DNA of 64,000 nucleotides from Clostridium sp. OS1-26 (GCF_030915445.1 NZ_CP133264.1:4559208-4623207); one strand, 5' to 3'. Counted from the stretch's first letter, positions 45,056 to 54,175 are shown. Numbers and translations are program-made. The notes: a model not told the origin generated them from the sequence alone.

Positions 45056-45126
45056 ATGAAACTCCTTCTCCTTTGTCGAATGAGTAAGCGATTCGCACAA
45101 AATCAGAGATTTTGGCTCTCTGCTTA
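45056..45126 (+). repeat. family A palindromic repeat, copy 8
   Basis: ATGAAACTCCTTCTCC, GTCGAATGAGTAAGCGATTC, palindrome AAAATCAGAGATTTT, CTCTGCTTA. It lies upstream of the alcohol dehydrogenase gene, in the 245-base gap after the methyltransferase gene, and does not touch a stop codon. Confidence 0.8.
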
Positions 45127-45284
45127 AAAGTAATTAAGATATGAATGAATTAGTTATTCTTTAATTTAAATATAAAATTAACCCCAAATTATAACAGTTA
45201 AAATAAATCTATTATAAACTTTACTTAATGTATTATACCATATTGAATTAATAATACAATACTATTCCAACAGATTGATAAAAA

Positions 45285-46370
45285 TTATACAAAAAAATTT
45301 AAAGTATTCTTTAATTCTTCAATATCAACAGGATAACCAATTTCTCTAGCTGTATCCATCATAATTTGTATATTTTGCAGTGGTGTCTCTACTGGAAGAC
45401 TACATCCAGACATTATAGCATACCCTTTTGGGCTATCATACCCTTGTAGCACACAATTAATAACTGCATCTCTGATTTCCTTATGAGTACCAGCATACAT
45501 AACATTAGATGGATCTACATTACCAAGTATCCGCATTTTATCTCCTAATGCTGCTTTAGCTTCAGCCAAGTTTACCATATTGTCCATACTAAAACCAGCT
45601 ACGCCTGAGGACGCTAATTTACCTATTGCCGGCCAAATTTTTTCTGTCTTTCCGCATATATGAAGCACTGTTCCTTTCCCTCTTGATTGAATGAATTCAA
45701 TTAGTCTTTTCAAATAAGGAAAACAGAAAGTTTCAAAATGTTTTGGATTTATTATAGTACAGGATGCTAATGGTTCTGATATAGTAGGAGTCAAGCCTAA
45801 ATCAATAATTACTTTTGCATATTCAATACAGCTTTGAAGGGAAATTTCACAAAGCTTATGTATGGCTTCTGGATTTTTAAAAAATAGCTTTGTCATCTTT
45901 TCTATTCCTATTAAAAAGAAGGCATTTGAAAAAGGTCCTACAACACCAGCAGAACAGGGCACTTCTTTTCCGAGTGCATCGACTAAATATTTCATAGCAT
46001 CTACAAAAACAGGAAGTCTCCCATCTTTAAATGGATCTGCCACTTTAAGTTTACTTATATCTTCAATATTATCTATTGCAGGTCTTGCTAAATCTGCTGT
46101 ATTATCTTCTGGAAGATGAACTTCTGCTCCCATAGCTTCTGCCCAAACATATAAGTCTGTAAATACTCTAACTCCATCCATGCCAAATCGTCTATATGCT
46201 GAAATTTGTGCATCTGCAATAGTTTTTCCATTTGTATTAAACTCTGAAATCTTGCATCCATGAATGCGAGCTACTCCATTCGCTATATTAGGATTGCAAG
46301 GGAGTCTGTCTACTAATTGTCCCTTGCTTAATGCAACAGCCCTTTCTATGGGTGTCATTTGATCTATCAT
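45285..46370 (-). CDS. UroD-family corrinoid methyltransferase (MtaA/CmuA-like)
   Basis: A 361-residue TIM-barrel protein of the uroporphyrinogen decarboxylase family (RAVALSKGQLVDRLPCNPNI start; GVVGPFSNAFFLIG; LHICGKTEKIWPAIG; GNVDPSNVMYAGT). The HICGK motif holds the His-x-Cys pair and Cys316 region of zinc-dependent MtaA/MtbA methyltransferases, so it probably moves methyl groups to or from the neighbouring corrinoid protein. It overlaps nothing but begins 3 bases after the corrinoid gene stop. True haem-pathway HemE is unlikely in this context. Donor substrate unknown. Confidence 0.85.
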   Translation of the reverse strand: MIDQMTPIERAVALSKGQLVDRLPCNPNIANGVARIHGCKISEFNTNGKTIADAQISAYRRFGMDGVRVFTDLYVWAEAMGAEVHLPEDNTADLARPAIDNIEDISKLKVADPFKDGRLPVFVDAMKYLVDALGKEVPCSAGVVGPFSNAFFLIGIEKMTKLFFKNPEAIHKLCEISLQSCIEYAKVIIDLGLTPTISEPLASCTIINPKHFETFCFPYLKRLIEFIQSRGKGTVLHICGKTEKIWPAIGKLASSGVAGFSMDNMVNLAEAKAALGDKMRILGNVDPSNVMYAGTHKEIRDAVINCVLQGYDSPKGYAIMSGCSLPVETPLQNIQIMMDTAREIGYPVDIEELKNTLNFFV

Positions 46371-46373
46371 CTT

Positions 46374-47081
46374 TTATGCCCCCTGTACTAAAGTGCTGTC
46401 ATTATCCTTAGCTGTTTTATCTCCCTTTGATATTGTAATTACTAAATCTTTAGCAAATTTTGCAGCTTTTGAAGCATCTGTGGTATATCCATCAGCACCT
46501 ATTTTAGTAGCAAAACTCTGAGAAATAGGACCTCCACCAATCATAACTTTAATCTTATCTTTTAATCCTTCTTCTTTTAGGATATTTATAACTTCAGCCA
46601 TTCCTTCCATTGTAGTTGTCATAAGGGTAGAAAGAACAATAACATCTGCTTTAACTTCCTTAGCTTTATTAACAAATTCTCTAGGAGGCACATCTCTACC
46701 CATATCTATAACATCAAAACCTTCAGTTTCCATCATTATTTTAACCAAATTTTTTCCTATATCATGTGTATCTCCTTGAACAACACCAATTACAACCTTA
46801 TGTTTATCATTAATATCCCTTTTTTCAAGATGAGGTCTTAAAACATCTAGTCCAGCATACATAGCATCTGAACACATTAATAATTCTGGAATATAGTATT
46901 CTTCTTCCTCATAAAGCACACCAGCTCTATTCATTCCATCTGCTAAACCTTTATCAATTGCATCATAAGCACTAATTCCATTTTCAATGGACATTTTTGC
47001 AACCTCAACAACCTTTTCCTCTTCCATTTCAACAACTGAATCAGATAATTCTTTAATTAAATTTTCTTTTAAATCACTCAT
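46374..47081 (-). CDS. corrinoid-binding methyltransfer protein (MtaC/MttC-like)
   Basis: A 235-residue protein: an N-terminal helical cap (residues 1-90, with the B12-binding-2 pattern) and a C-terminal Rossmann B12 domain. The lower-ligand motif DTHDIG puts His106 on cobalt; VIVLSTLMTTT and IGGGPIS complete the pocket. It carries a methyl group on cobalamin between methyltransferases. It precedes the UroD-type methyltransferase by 3 bases and follows the activator gene in the same direction. The donor methyltransferase is not identified; no MttB-like gene lies in the window. Confidence 0.94.
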   Translation of the reverse strand: MSDLKENLIKELSDSVVEMEEEKVVEVAKMSIENGISAYDAIDKGLADGMNRAGVLYEEEEYYIPELLMCSDAMYAGLDVLRPHLEKRDINDKHKVVIGVVQGDTHDIGKNLVKIMMETEGFDVIDMGRDVPPREFVNKAKEVKADVIVLSTLMTTTMEGMAEVINILKEEGLKDKIKVMIGGGPISQSFATKIGADGYTTDASKAAKFAKDLVITISKGDKTAKDNDSTLVQGA

Positions 47082-47198
47082 GTTTATATCTCCTTTTTAA
47101 TTTAATTTTTTATAAGTTTAAAGTAATTCAGTACTCCATATTATTGAATTTTTCATCTTTAATGGATAATAACGCTATTAAAAATTTATATTACTGCA

Positions 47199-48923
47199 CT
47201 AAAAATTAAGTGCACTTATGAAGCTATCTTGAAAATCTTCTCTAGTAGAGAGTTCTACAACCTCTACATTTTTCTTTATCTTGCTCATCTCTTTAAGCTT
47301 CTCCTTGTTAACTAGTGCAATTCTTGCACCTTCAATAGAGGAATTTCCTACAAAAGTAATTTCGCCCTTAAATCCCTTTGGAATAAGTCCTATAGTTTTT
47401 ATGCTTTCAGGGTTTATATGATATCCAAAGGCTCCCGCTATTACCACTTCATCTATATTTTCTATACTTGTATTTATTTGCTTAAGAAGCATGGTTACCC
47501 CAGCAGCAATAGCTCCTTTAGCTAATTGCACTTCTCTAATATCTTTTTGCGATATGTAAACATCATCAGTAATATAAAATTTTTTATCCCTCAGTCTATC
47601 TTTAATTTTTTCCGGTAAGTCTTTATTGAATCTTCCTGTTGATAAAATGATATTATGTTTAACTAAGCCTGCAATTATGTCAATAAGCCCACTTCCACAA
47701 ATACCTTTTGCACTAGTATTTCCTATGGTTGAATAACTCATATTTAAGTCATCATCTATATCGAAAGTATCTAGAGAACCTTCCTCAGCCCTCATACCAC
47801 AAGATATATTCATACCTTCAAGGGCAGGCCCTGCAGCAGTTGAAGATGCCGCCATCTTACCGTCACATATAGTAACTATTTCACCATTTGTACCAATATC
47901 TATGAATATAGAAGGTTGACTCTTACTTTGAAAATCTATGGCTACTATTCCAGCCATTATATCAGCGCCAACATAAGAAGATAATGAAGGAAGCATTGTT
48001 AAGATTCCTACTGAATTAACCTCTATTTCCAATTGTTTAGCGTGAAAATTAAGCTTATCCAAAAAAACTGATCTATAAGGAACTGTAGCTATGGCGTCTG
48101 GTATAACCCCTAAAAAAAGATGGAGCATAGTAGTATTAGCTGATATTACAACTCTGTATATGTCATCTGTACAGTATTTATCTTCTACAAGGTCTTCTAT
48201 TATTACATTTATTTTTTTTCTTATGCAGTTACTTAATGTATTTATTCCATTTTCAATTGTCATGCAATAGGTTATCCTTGATATAACATCTGCTCCAAAC
48301 TCCGTTTGTGGATTTAAGGCTGAAACTTTATTTAAAACTTCTCCATTCTCCATATTTACAAGATAAGCTGAAAGCCCTGTAGTTCCTATGTCTACAGCAA
48401 CTCCTAGAAGACAATCTATTTTTTCTCTTATGTCAATAATAGTATCTTTATGTAAAATTCCATAGAATTCTTTAATTTCATTCCTTTCAAGTAAACCAAT
48501 CTTTTTTAGCACATTGATATTTTTAAATTTATATTCAACTGTATCTTTATAAGGAATAAAATTTTTCTCATCTATATTAGGCAGCTTAATTTTTTTCATG
48601 CTGCTGTCAATTTCAACATCAATAGAAAAACCCCTATTAATTGTCTTTAAATTTTTATCTTCGTTCAAAAGCTCAATATTCACATCGCCTTTTACTCTTG
48701 CAATACAAGCAAGCCTCATGTTCTCTTCATTAGTATGCCTAAGTTCATCCTGAGTTTTAGGATATAATTCTCCAAAAGCTCTAACTTTACACTTACCACA
48801 TTTTCCCACAGAATTGCATGGTGTTTCTATTTTAAGCCCTGCTTTTCTTATAGAATCTATAAGTTTAGTACCTTCCTCTACTTCTATAGATATATCTTCG
48901 TTAACAAATCTAATCTGCGGCAT
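47199..48923 (-). CDS. reductive activator of corrinoid protein (RACE/RamA-type, ASKHA)
   Basis: The ATG at 48923 with AAAGGAG upstream gives 574 residues; a longer upstream frame is mostly low-quality sequence. Residues 1-90 are a 2Fe-2S ferredoxin domain with Cys36, Cys42, Cys45 and Cys73 in plant-type spacing (CNSVGKCGKC...LAC). The remainder is the DUF4445/ASKHA activator domain (VAVDIGTTGLSAYLVN, GADVISRITYC, FIDIGTNGEIV, VVIAGAFGYHINPESI). RACE proteins use ATP to reduce inactive cob(II)alamin to Co(I). It is followed by the corrinoid gene after 118 bases. A terminator separates it from the DCCP-like gene upstream. Confidence 0.92.
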   Translation of the reverse strand: MPQIRFVNEDISIEVEEGTKLIDSIRKAGLKIETPCNSVGKCGKCKVRAFGELYPKTQDELRHTNEENMRLACIARVKGDVNIELLNEDKNLKTINRGFSIDVEIDSSMKKIKLPNIDEKNFIPYKDTVEYKFKNINVLKKIGLLERNEIKEFYGILHKDTIIDIREKIDCLLGVAVDIGTTGLSAYLVNMENGEVLNKVSALNPQTEFGADVISRITYCMTIENGINTLSNCIRKKINVIIEDLVEDKYCTDDIYRVVISANTTMLHLFLGVIPDAIATVPYRSVFLDKLNFHAKQLEIEVNSVGILTMLPSLSSYVGADIMAGIVAIDFQSKSQPSIFIDIGTNGEIVTICDGKMAASSTAAGPALEGMNISCGMRAEEGSLDTFDIDDDLNMSYSTIGNTSAKGICGSGLIDIIAGLVKHNIILSTGRFNKDLPEKIKDRLRDKKFYITDDVYISQKDIREVQLAKGAIAAGVTMLLKQINTSIENIDEVVIAGAFGYHINPESIKTIGLIPKGFKGEITFVGNSSIEGARIALVNKEKLKEMSKIKKNVEVVELSTREDFQDSFISALNF

Positions 48924-49113
48924 CTTTATTCTCCTTTGCTGAGTAAATTTACAATTCCAAACTAAATGTAGTGAAAACCTTATCCAAAAGGAAAATACTA
49001 AAAAAGCCTGCATACCTATTGTATTAGCATAAAAAGGTATAATACAACAATTATCACTAAATTGAATAAGAGTCTTCACTATAATTTAATTTATTTATAG
49101 TTATATGTAATTT

Positions 49114-49148
49114 AAAAGGAGCTTATGACCATTAATGTCACTTGCTCC
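49114..49148 (-). terminator. terminator after HgdB-type protein gene
   Basis: GGAGCAAGTGAC / GTCATAAGCTCC (minus strand) with a short loop and a TTTT run sits 25 bases after the stop, so the activator gene downstream needs its own promoter. Confidence 0.7.
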
Positions 49149-49172
49149 ACAAAGAACACCTTCTAACAAGAA

Positions 49173-50321
49173 TTATAGCATTTCTATAAAGGCAGCTATT
49201 CTGGTTTTGATTTGACCTACATCTGTTTGGGAATAATCTGTTTCTATACTCATGTAAGGCAAATTTTTATTTTCATTGACAAATCTTTTTATATTATAGG
49301 ATTCTACACTATATGTATGGCAAGCTTGAAGTATAACATCTATAACACCATCAACTTTATAATCCTCAATCAACTCCGATAGAAGATTTATTCTGTTATC
49401 ATTTGGAGTCATGCATGAGCATCCTATGTTTAAGTATTTATCTGCTAAAGCATCAATAGGATCAATATTCTCATCTACCAACCTGCTTATTTCTTTTACT
49501 CCTGTACAATTTTCGTAGCAAACAACGACTCCACCATTTTCTTCAATAGCATTTACAATTTTTTCTGTTGCATCTCCCATAGGACATCCAGTAATAAGTA
49601 TTCTTTTGCATTTGGCGAAACTTTTCTTTCTCCATCCTCATATTTAGCTTTAGCTTCTTTTACAAGCTGATTAAGCTCTGTTATTTCGACTTCTTTGTCC
49701 CACTTAAATGACGCTCCATTTAAAACCCTCAACATTTCTAATCCTGTTATAGGTGGAGGACACATTTTCCCTAGTTCATAAAATTCTTTTAACGCTAGTC
49801 TCTCTTTATTTCGAATCTTAATTGCTTCCTTTATTTTTTCTTCAGTTATCTCCACATTAAAATCTTTTTCTAGCTTATCTTTTAGTTTAAAAATTTCATT
49901 TTTCCAAAGTCTATAGCTGTCTTCTCCCTTAGATGTTTGAGGCAATTGCATTACGTGAATATTTTTAATTTCCCCTAAATATTCATACATTTTCTTTTTA
50001 CCATCACATGTAGTTTCACCAACGATTAAATCTGAAAAATAAAAATAAGGGCACTTATCAGTGATGGCAAAGCCATAACTAGACTTTATTAGTGGACACA
50101 AATTTCTTGGTAGATGCTTTTCTGCATCAGCTATTGTTTCATCACTTTTAGCACAAAGTGATACTGCTACAGCACCAGAGGCAGTTATGATCTCCCAAGG
50201 TGTATAAGTACAGAAAGTTCCTACAACCTTTCTTCCTTCATCTTTTAAATTTTTAATTGTTATGAATCCTTTTTTTCTTGATTCACTGAAGTCATCAAAT
50301 ATCTTAGGTAAATCGTTCATA
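49173..50321 (-). pseudogene. 2-hydroxyacyl-CoA dehydratase/double-cubane-type protein, frameshifted
   Basis: From the ATG at 50321 (GGGAG ribosome site) the frame reads PKIFDDFSESRKKGF, GTFCTYTPWEIITASGAV, LCPLIKSSYGFAI, GETTCDGKKKMYE and VSPNAK; adding one base at the T-run 49604-49607 continues RILITGCPMGDATEKIV, CYENCTGVKEI, CSCMTPND and QACHTYSVE. The joined protein is about 383 residues, with nine or so conserved Cys, as in HgdB-type and double-cubane cluster proteins. They carry Fe-S clusters fed by an ATP-dependent activator. The activator gene here is probably elsewhere; the adjacent ASKHA is the corrinoid activator. One missing A is probably an error. Confidence 0.82.
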
Positions 50322-50552
50322 AATAACAGTCTCCCATCCCGTTTATTTCTATATAACACATTTTAACACAAATTCATTACTAAAATTATTTGTATTACTT
50401 ATAGATTCTGAGATTCTTATTAGAAAATATTATACTTACTATTTATAAAATCAGAAATAATAAAAGATTAAACTAAAAGTAGTTAACTTGGCATTTAGTT
50501 TAGTCTAATTTATTAATAAACTATTTAATAACATTATTGCTAGCAAAATTAT

Positions 50553-50846
50553 TTAAATTTCTAAAAAATTATTTATTTCTTGTTCCATATAGGACCATGA
50601 TCTTTTGGTAAATATCATCTTTGTTTTAACATCTTTTAACTTTTCTTTTGTATTTTTCATAATACAGTGACTTATATAATCTACCAATACTATAACTAAA
50701 TCAGCTCTATCTATTCTTAGCAGAATATCTCCTCTTCTATCGCCACCTTTTCTACCACTTATATGCTCAATATTCTTAAAACCCTTCTCATATAACTTAC
50801 AGGGAATACTTCCAAGGTTATCTCCTCCAATAATTAAAGCACTCAC
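50553..50846 (-). CDS. DUF2325 domain protein
   Basis: A 97-residue protein from a GTG start (MSALIIGGDNLGSIPCKLYE, KGFKNIEHISGRKGGDRRGD, RADLVIVLVDYISHCIMKNT), matching DUF2325, a small Rossmann-like family of spore-formers and anaerobes. Two Cys (16 and about 62) and His residues could bind metal. A Fur-box-like palindrome lies upstream. It is transcribed alone. Function unknown; an iron link is suggested by the upstream site only. Confidence 0.8.
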   Translation of the reverse strand: MSALIIGGDNLGSIPCKLYEKGFKNIEHISGRKGGDRRGDILLRIDRADLVIVLVDYISHCIMKNTKEKLKDVKTKMIFTKRSWSYMEQEINNFLEI

Positions 50847-50920
50847 ACTATCACCCTACCCTTACATTATTTTTCATTTTAAAATAATTTTTTATATTAA
50901 TAACAAATTATACAATTAAT

Positions 50921-50945
50921 ATTGATAACAATTCTCAATATCAAT
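50921..50945. promoter_or_regulatory. Fur-box-like palindrome upstream of DUF2325 gene
   Basis: ATTGATA (50921-50927) and TATCAAT (50939-50945) are inverted around ACAATTCTCAA. The inner 19 bases (GATAACAATTCTCAATATC) match the classic Fur box at 14 of 19 positions by my count. Confidence 0.55.
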
Positions 50946-51041
50946 TGTATCACATTTTTTATTGTTTTTAAATAACAAATATTCTTAAAAGTTCTTACTT
51001 TGCAAACAAGCAGCAAAAGCAAGAATAAGTATCATATAAAA

Positions 51042-51083
51042 TAAACCATAACATCTTTGCTTCTGCAAATTTGTCATGGTTTA
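51042..51083 (-). terminator. terminator of aldo/keto reductase gene
   Basis: AAACCATaACA and TGTcATGGTTT pair around a GC-poor hairpin (TTGC / GCAA inner stem) directly after the stop codon at 51094. Confidence 0.6.
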
Positions 51084-51093
51084 TAAAATATTA

Positions 51094-52236
51094 TTATACA
51101 GTTATATCATTAGTACCCTTCTCTTCCCATGATGCAATTTCCTCTAACCTCTTAATAATATGAAGATGTTGAGTACACTCACCCTCGCATTTGCCACATT
51201 TTATACAGTCTGCTGCAAACTTTTTGCCATTCATGGTATAATTCCAGTATTCTAAACCGTAAATAGACTTTATCATTTCTTCATCGCTTTTCTTGAACAT
51301 TTGTTTTTCATTATAGAAAAGCATATACCCCGGTATGTTTATTTCCATTGGACAAACCTTGCAATAGCCACAGCCAGTACAAATCTCATTCATATTTTTG
51401 CCTAGTTTACTTTTTAGAATATTAGTATCTTCTTCTGTAAATGGTTTTCCCTCATCTGCAATTCTGCAAGCTTCATCAATATCCTGTTTATTTCCAAAAC
51501 CTATCAATGAAATAGTAATTTGCGGGCTTGTGATATTAAATCTTAATGCCAATTCGGTAGCTGTCTCTCCTTCTGAAGTCAAAAATGATAATTCTTTTTC
51601 ATGGTTTGGAATAGAACCTCCACTAAGTGGGTTCATAGCTACTACTCCATATCCATTTTTATTTGCATGCATAACTCCATTCCATCTATAAGAAAAGTTT
51701 AATATATTTATGCCCATTGTAACTCCATCAAATTTGTTTTCATTCAATATTTCTGTTACTTGATCTCCTGGTTGGTGTGATGAAAAAACAATATGATCTA
51801 TTAAACCTGCTTCCTTACATTTTAAGAGGCCTTCATATTGACCGCCTGGTCTCATTGCTAGTTCATAGTGTTCCATTTTTCTAATACACCATATGTGGTA
51901 AAAATGAATCTTAGGGACTCCTAGCCTTTCCAAGGATTTTTTGACTCCCTCTATAGCTTTTTCAGCAGTATCAAAAACTGTAGGTCTTCCTTTAGTGGAA
52001 ACATAAAAGTCTGTTTTTCCCTCTTTAATCATTTGCCTAAAGGCTATTCCCAATATATCTTCACTTCTTCCATCGCAATATCCCGGTGCAGTATCAAAAT
52101 AATTAATTCCTTTACTATAGGCATATTTAATTAATTCAGCATTTTCTTCATTACTTTTGCTTAAATCAAATCTAAGTCCTCCAAATCCAACTACGGAAAC
52201 ATTCTTATCAGTTGTACCATACTTAGTATATTTCAT
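51094..52236 (-). CDS. aldo/keto reductase with C-terminal 4Fe-4S ferredoxin domain
   Basis: A 380-residue oxidoreductase. The first 290 residues are an AKR (TIM barrel) fold: NYFDTAPGYCDGRSEDILG, LGVPKIHFYHIWCI, GVVAMNPLSGG. The C-terminal 90 residues hold CTGCGYCKVC and CIKCGKCEGEC, a 4Fe-4S pair seen in the Fe-S AKR subgroup of anaerobes. The AKR Tyr is not obvious in the usual place. Substrate unknown. Monocistronic. No membrane segment. Confidence 0.9.
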   Translation of the reverse strand: MKYTKYGTTDKNVSVVGFGGLRFDLSKSNEENAELIKYAYSKGINYFDTAPGYCDGRSEDILGIAFRQMIKEGKTDFYVSTKGRPTVFDTAEKAIEGVKKSLERLGVPKIHFYHIWCIRKMEHYELAMRPGGQYEGLLKCKEAGLIDHIVFSSHQPGDQVTEILNENKFDGVTMGINILNFSYRWNGVMHANKNGYGVVAMNPLSGGSIPNHEKELSFLTSEGETATELALRFNITSPQITISLIGFGNKQDIDEACRIADEGKPFTEEDTNILKSKLGKNMNEICTGCGYCKVCPMEINIPGYMLFYNEKQMFKKSDEEMIKSIYGLEYWNYTMNGKKFAADCIKCGKCEGECTQHLHIIKRLEEIASWEEKGTNDITV

Positions 52237-52465
52237 TTGTTTTCCCCCTTTATTAAATCAAACAATAATTAAAAAACTATAAGCTCCAGCCTCGGAACTC
52301 TATACTAATGATAAGTATACATTATATTTTATTCAGGCACAACAAAGAGAAAATATAGATAGCGAAGTCAGAAACACTAGTATTTTTTTATAATAATCAA
52401 AGGTATACTATAGATATATAATTTGTTACATATTAAATTTCGAAATGTACTTGAAAGGGAATATT

Positions 52466-53233
52466 ATGAATTACATAGTATTTGATTTAGAATTTAATCA
52501 GGAATATAGTCCTGTAAAAACAAATAAAAATACAAAATGCCCCTTTGAAATAATTCAGATTGGTGCAGTAAAACTTGATAGAGAGCTTAAAACAATCGCT
52601 ACTTTAGATATTCTGGTTAAGCCTGAAATATATCCTATTCTTAATCCTTTTGTTCAAGAAATGACTAGTATAACAATTGATCAATTAAGTAAGGCTAAAC
52701 CATTTACAGAGGTTTATAAAGAGTTTCTTGAATTTGTAAGAGGACAGGATAATGCCTTATGCACATGGGGAATAGTTGATATAAAAGAATTATTTAGAAA
52801 TTTAGAGTATTATGATTTAAATACATTCTTAATTCCAAGAAATTATATAAATCTTCAATTATACGCTTCTAGATACCTGGGTTGTCCTAAAGGAATCAGT
52901 ATAGGATTAAAAAAAGCGGTAGAATTGTTAGAAATTTCTTTTGATGATGGATTTCATAATGCTTATTATGATGCCTATTATACATCAGAAATTTATAAAA
53001 AAATCTATAATAAAAATATTAAAACTAATATATATAAATCTCATAAAGATATAAAATTAGATCGACATGAGAATTCAAAAAAGAAAATTGATACTTATAA
53101 ATTAATAAAACAATTTGAAAAAATGTTTAATAGAGAAATGACCCTAGAAGAGCAGAAGATAATTAAGTTAGCCTACATGATGGGAAAAACAAATCAATTT
53201 CAAATTAAAAATGGAGAAAACGAGGTCAAATAA
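52466..53233 (+). CDS. DEDDh 3'-5' exonuclease (DnaQ/KapD-like)
   Basis: The ATG at 52466 has GAAAGGGA upstream and gives 255 residues; an ATG at 52445 lacks a ribosome site. Exonuclease motifs: ExoI FDLEF (Asp7, Glu9), ExoII LCTWGIVDIKEL, ExoIII HNAYYDAYYT with the HxAxxD signature. The C-terminal 75 residues are a basic helical region. Stand-alone exonucleases of this group process RNA or DNA ends; the substrate is unknown. Its 3' end faces a SAM-I riboswitch on the other strand, whose transcript would run antisense into it if the terminator is read through. Confidence 0.88.
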   Translation: MNYIVFDLEFNQEYSPVKTNKNTKCPFEIIQIGAVKLDRELKTIATLDILVKPEIYPILNPFVQEMTSITIDQLSKAKPFTEVYKEFLEFVRGQDNALCTWGIVDIKELFRNLEYYDLNTFLIPRNYINLQLYASRYLGCPKGISIGLKKAVELLEISFDDGFHNAYYDAYYTSEIYKKIYNKNIKTNIYKSHKDIKLDRHENSKKKIDTYKLIKQFEKMFNREMTLEEQKIIKLAYMMGKTNQFQIKNGENEVK

Positions 53234-53234
53234 A

Positions 53235-53265
53235 AATCTTCTTGCAGATACCCTGCAAGAAGATT
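53235..53265 (-). terminator. terminator platform of SAM riboswitch
   Basis: AATCTTCTTGCAG / CTGCAAGAAGATT is followed on the minus strand by TTTTTATTT. The T-run is on the minus side only, so it serves the riboswitch transcript more than the exonuclease gene on the plus strand. Confidence 0.85.
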
Positions 53266-53279
53266 AAGTTTACTTCTAA

Positions 53280-53382
53280 CTTATCATTTTTATGTACTAC
53301 ACCTTCTGTAATTAGCACCTTAAAGCAAAATCTCTAGGTTGCTGGACACTATCAGGCCAGTCCCTTAATCTCTTTTGATAAG
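53280..53382 (-). promoter_or_regulatory. SAM-I (S-box) riboswitch, orphan
   Basis: On the minus strand: CTTATC and its partner GATAAG close P1 (53377-53382 with 53280-53285). Between them are AAGAGATTAAGGGACTGGCC, GATAGTGTCCAGCAACC, AAGGTGCTAATTACAGAAG. These are the conserved S-box core (GAG, GGGA-C-GGCC, GCAACC, AAGGTGCTAAT). It is followed by the terminator at 53235. No minus-strand gene follows; the nearest, the aldo/keto reductase, is about 1 kb away behind the convergent exonuclease gene. It begins 60 bases after the infC stop codon. Confidence 0.92.
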
Positions 53383-53444
53383 AAAGTTTTATACTTTATT
53401 GTACACATAGCAAGAAACTCGCTAATTATTATCAATATAATTTA

Positions 53445-53951
53445 TTATTTTTTCGGAGCTAAAATCAAAATCATATTGTTTCCCTCTAATTTAGCTGGTT
53501 TCTCAATTGTACCAACATCTCCTATCTTAGAGACAAACATATCAAAAACTTCTTTTCCTACATGAGTGTAATTGTTTTGTCTTCCTCTAAATCTAATTGA
53601 TACTTTAACTTTATTCTCATTTTGTAGGAATTTTTTAGCGTTATTAGCCTTAACATCTATATCATGTTCTTCAATATTAGGACTCAATCTTATTTCTTTA
53701 ATATCAATAGTTTTTTGTTTCTTTCTATTTTCCTTTTCTTTTTTACTTTGTTCATAAAGGAATTTATTATAATCCATTATTTTACACACTGGTGGATTAA
53801 CTGCTGGAGAAATCATTACTAAATCCAGATTTCTTTCTATAGCCATCTTTAATGCTTCGCTAGTAGAAATTATTTGAGTATCCTCTTCTCCCACCAATCT
53901 TATCTCTTTTGCTCTAATATTTTCATTTAAATTTGCATTTCTATTTATAAT
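53445..53951 (-). CDS. infC: translation initiation factor IF-3 with AUU start
   Basis: From ATT at 53951 (GGAGGTG five bases upstream) the frame reads [21 protein letters not shown] and continues to give 168 residues, the normal IF-3 length. A GTG at 53897 would drop the first 18 residues, which are conserved. AUU is the classic infC start that allows autoregulation. IF-3 domains: N-terminal ([20 protein letters not shown]), linker and C-terminal (VRFRGRQ-type [19 protein letters not shown]). rpmI and rplT, which usually follow, are absent. Confidence 0.95.
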   Translation of the reverse strand: MINRNANLNENIRAKEIRLVGEEDTQIISTSEALKMAIERNLDLVMISPAVNPPVCKIMDYNKFLYEQSKKEKENRKKQKTIDIKEIRLSPNIEEHDIDVKANNAKKFLQNENKVKVSIRFRGRQNNYTHVGKEVFDMFVSKIGDVGTIEKPAKLEGNNMILILAPKK

Positions 53952-54175
53952 GCAACACCTCCAAATTTTTGTTTTATACGCATATCTTTATATATAGTTA
54001 TTATTTACGATACTATATATTCCTACTCTTTCAATTTAAACATTTATATAGTTTAATTTATCATAATGCTTATTTATTGCTATGTGTACTTGTTTAATCC
54101 TACCATTATCTTATAATAAAGTCTATCTTTTTCGAGTTTAATTGCAGAAATATATTATAATTTATTTAAAATAAA

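Noticed and set aside
45285-46370. Uroporphyrinogen decarboxylase HemE of haem synthesis
   Set aside because: It sits with corrinoid and RACE proteins and has the HICGK zinc motif of methyltransferases, with no other haem genes nearby.
45285-47081. Trimethylamine methyltransferase (MttB, pyrrolysine type) in the methyl module
   Set aside because: No MttB-like frame, with or without an in-frame UAG, is visible, so a direct TMA-demethylation system is not supported.
50360-50552. Cobalamin riboswitch upstream of the methyl-transfer genes
   Set aside because: No B12-box-like sequence was seen; the gap contains only AT-rich DNA and a hairpin (TTTAGTTTAGTC region).
53445-53897. IF-3 starting at GTG 53897
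   Set aside because: It removes conserved N-terminal residues and lacks a ribosome site. ATT at 53951 has GGAGGTG at ideal spacing and is a known infC start.
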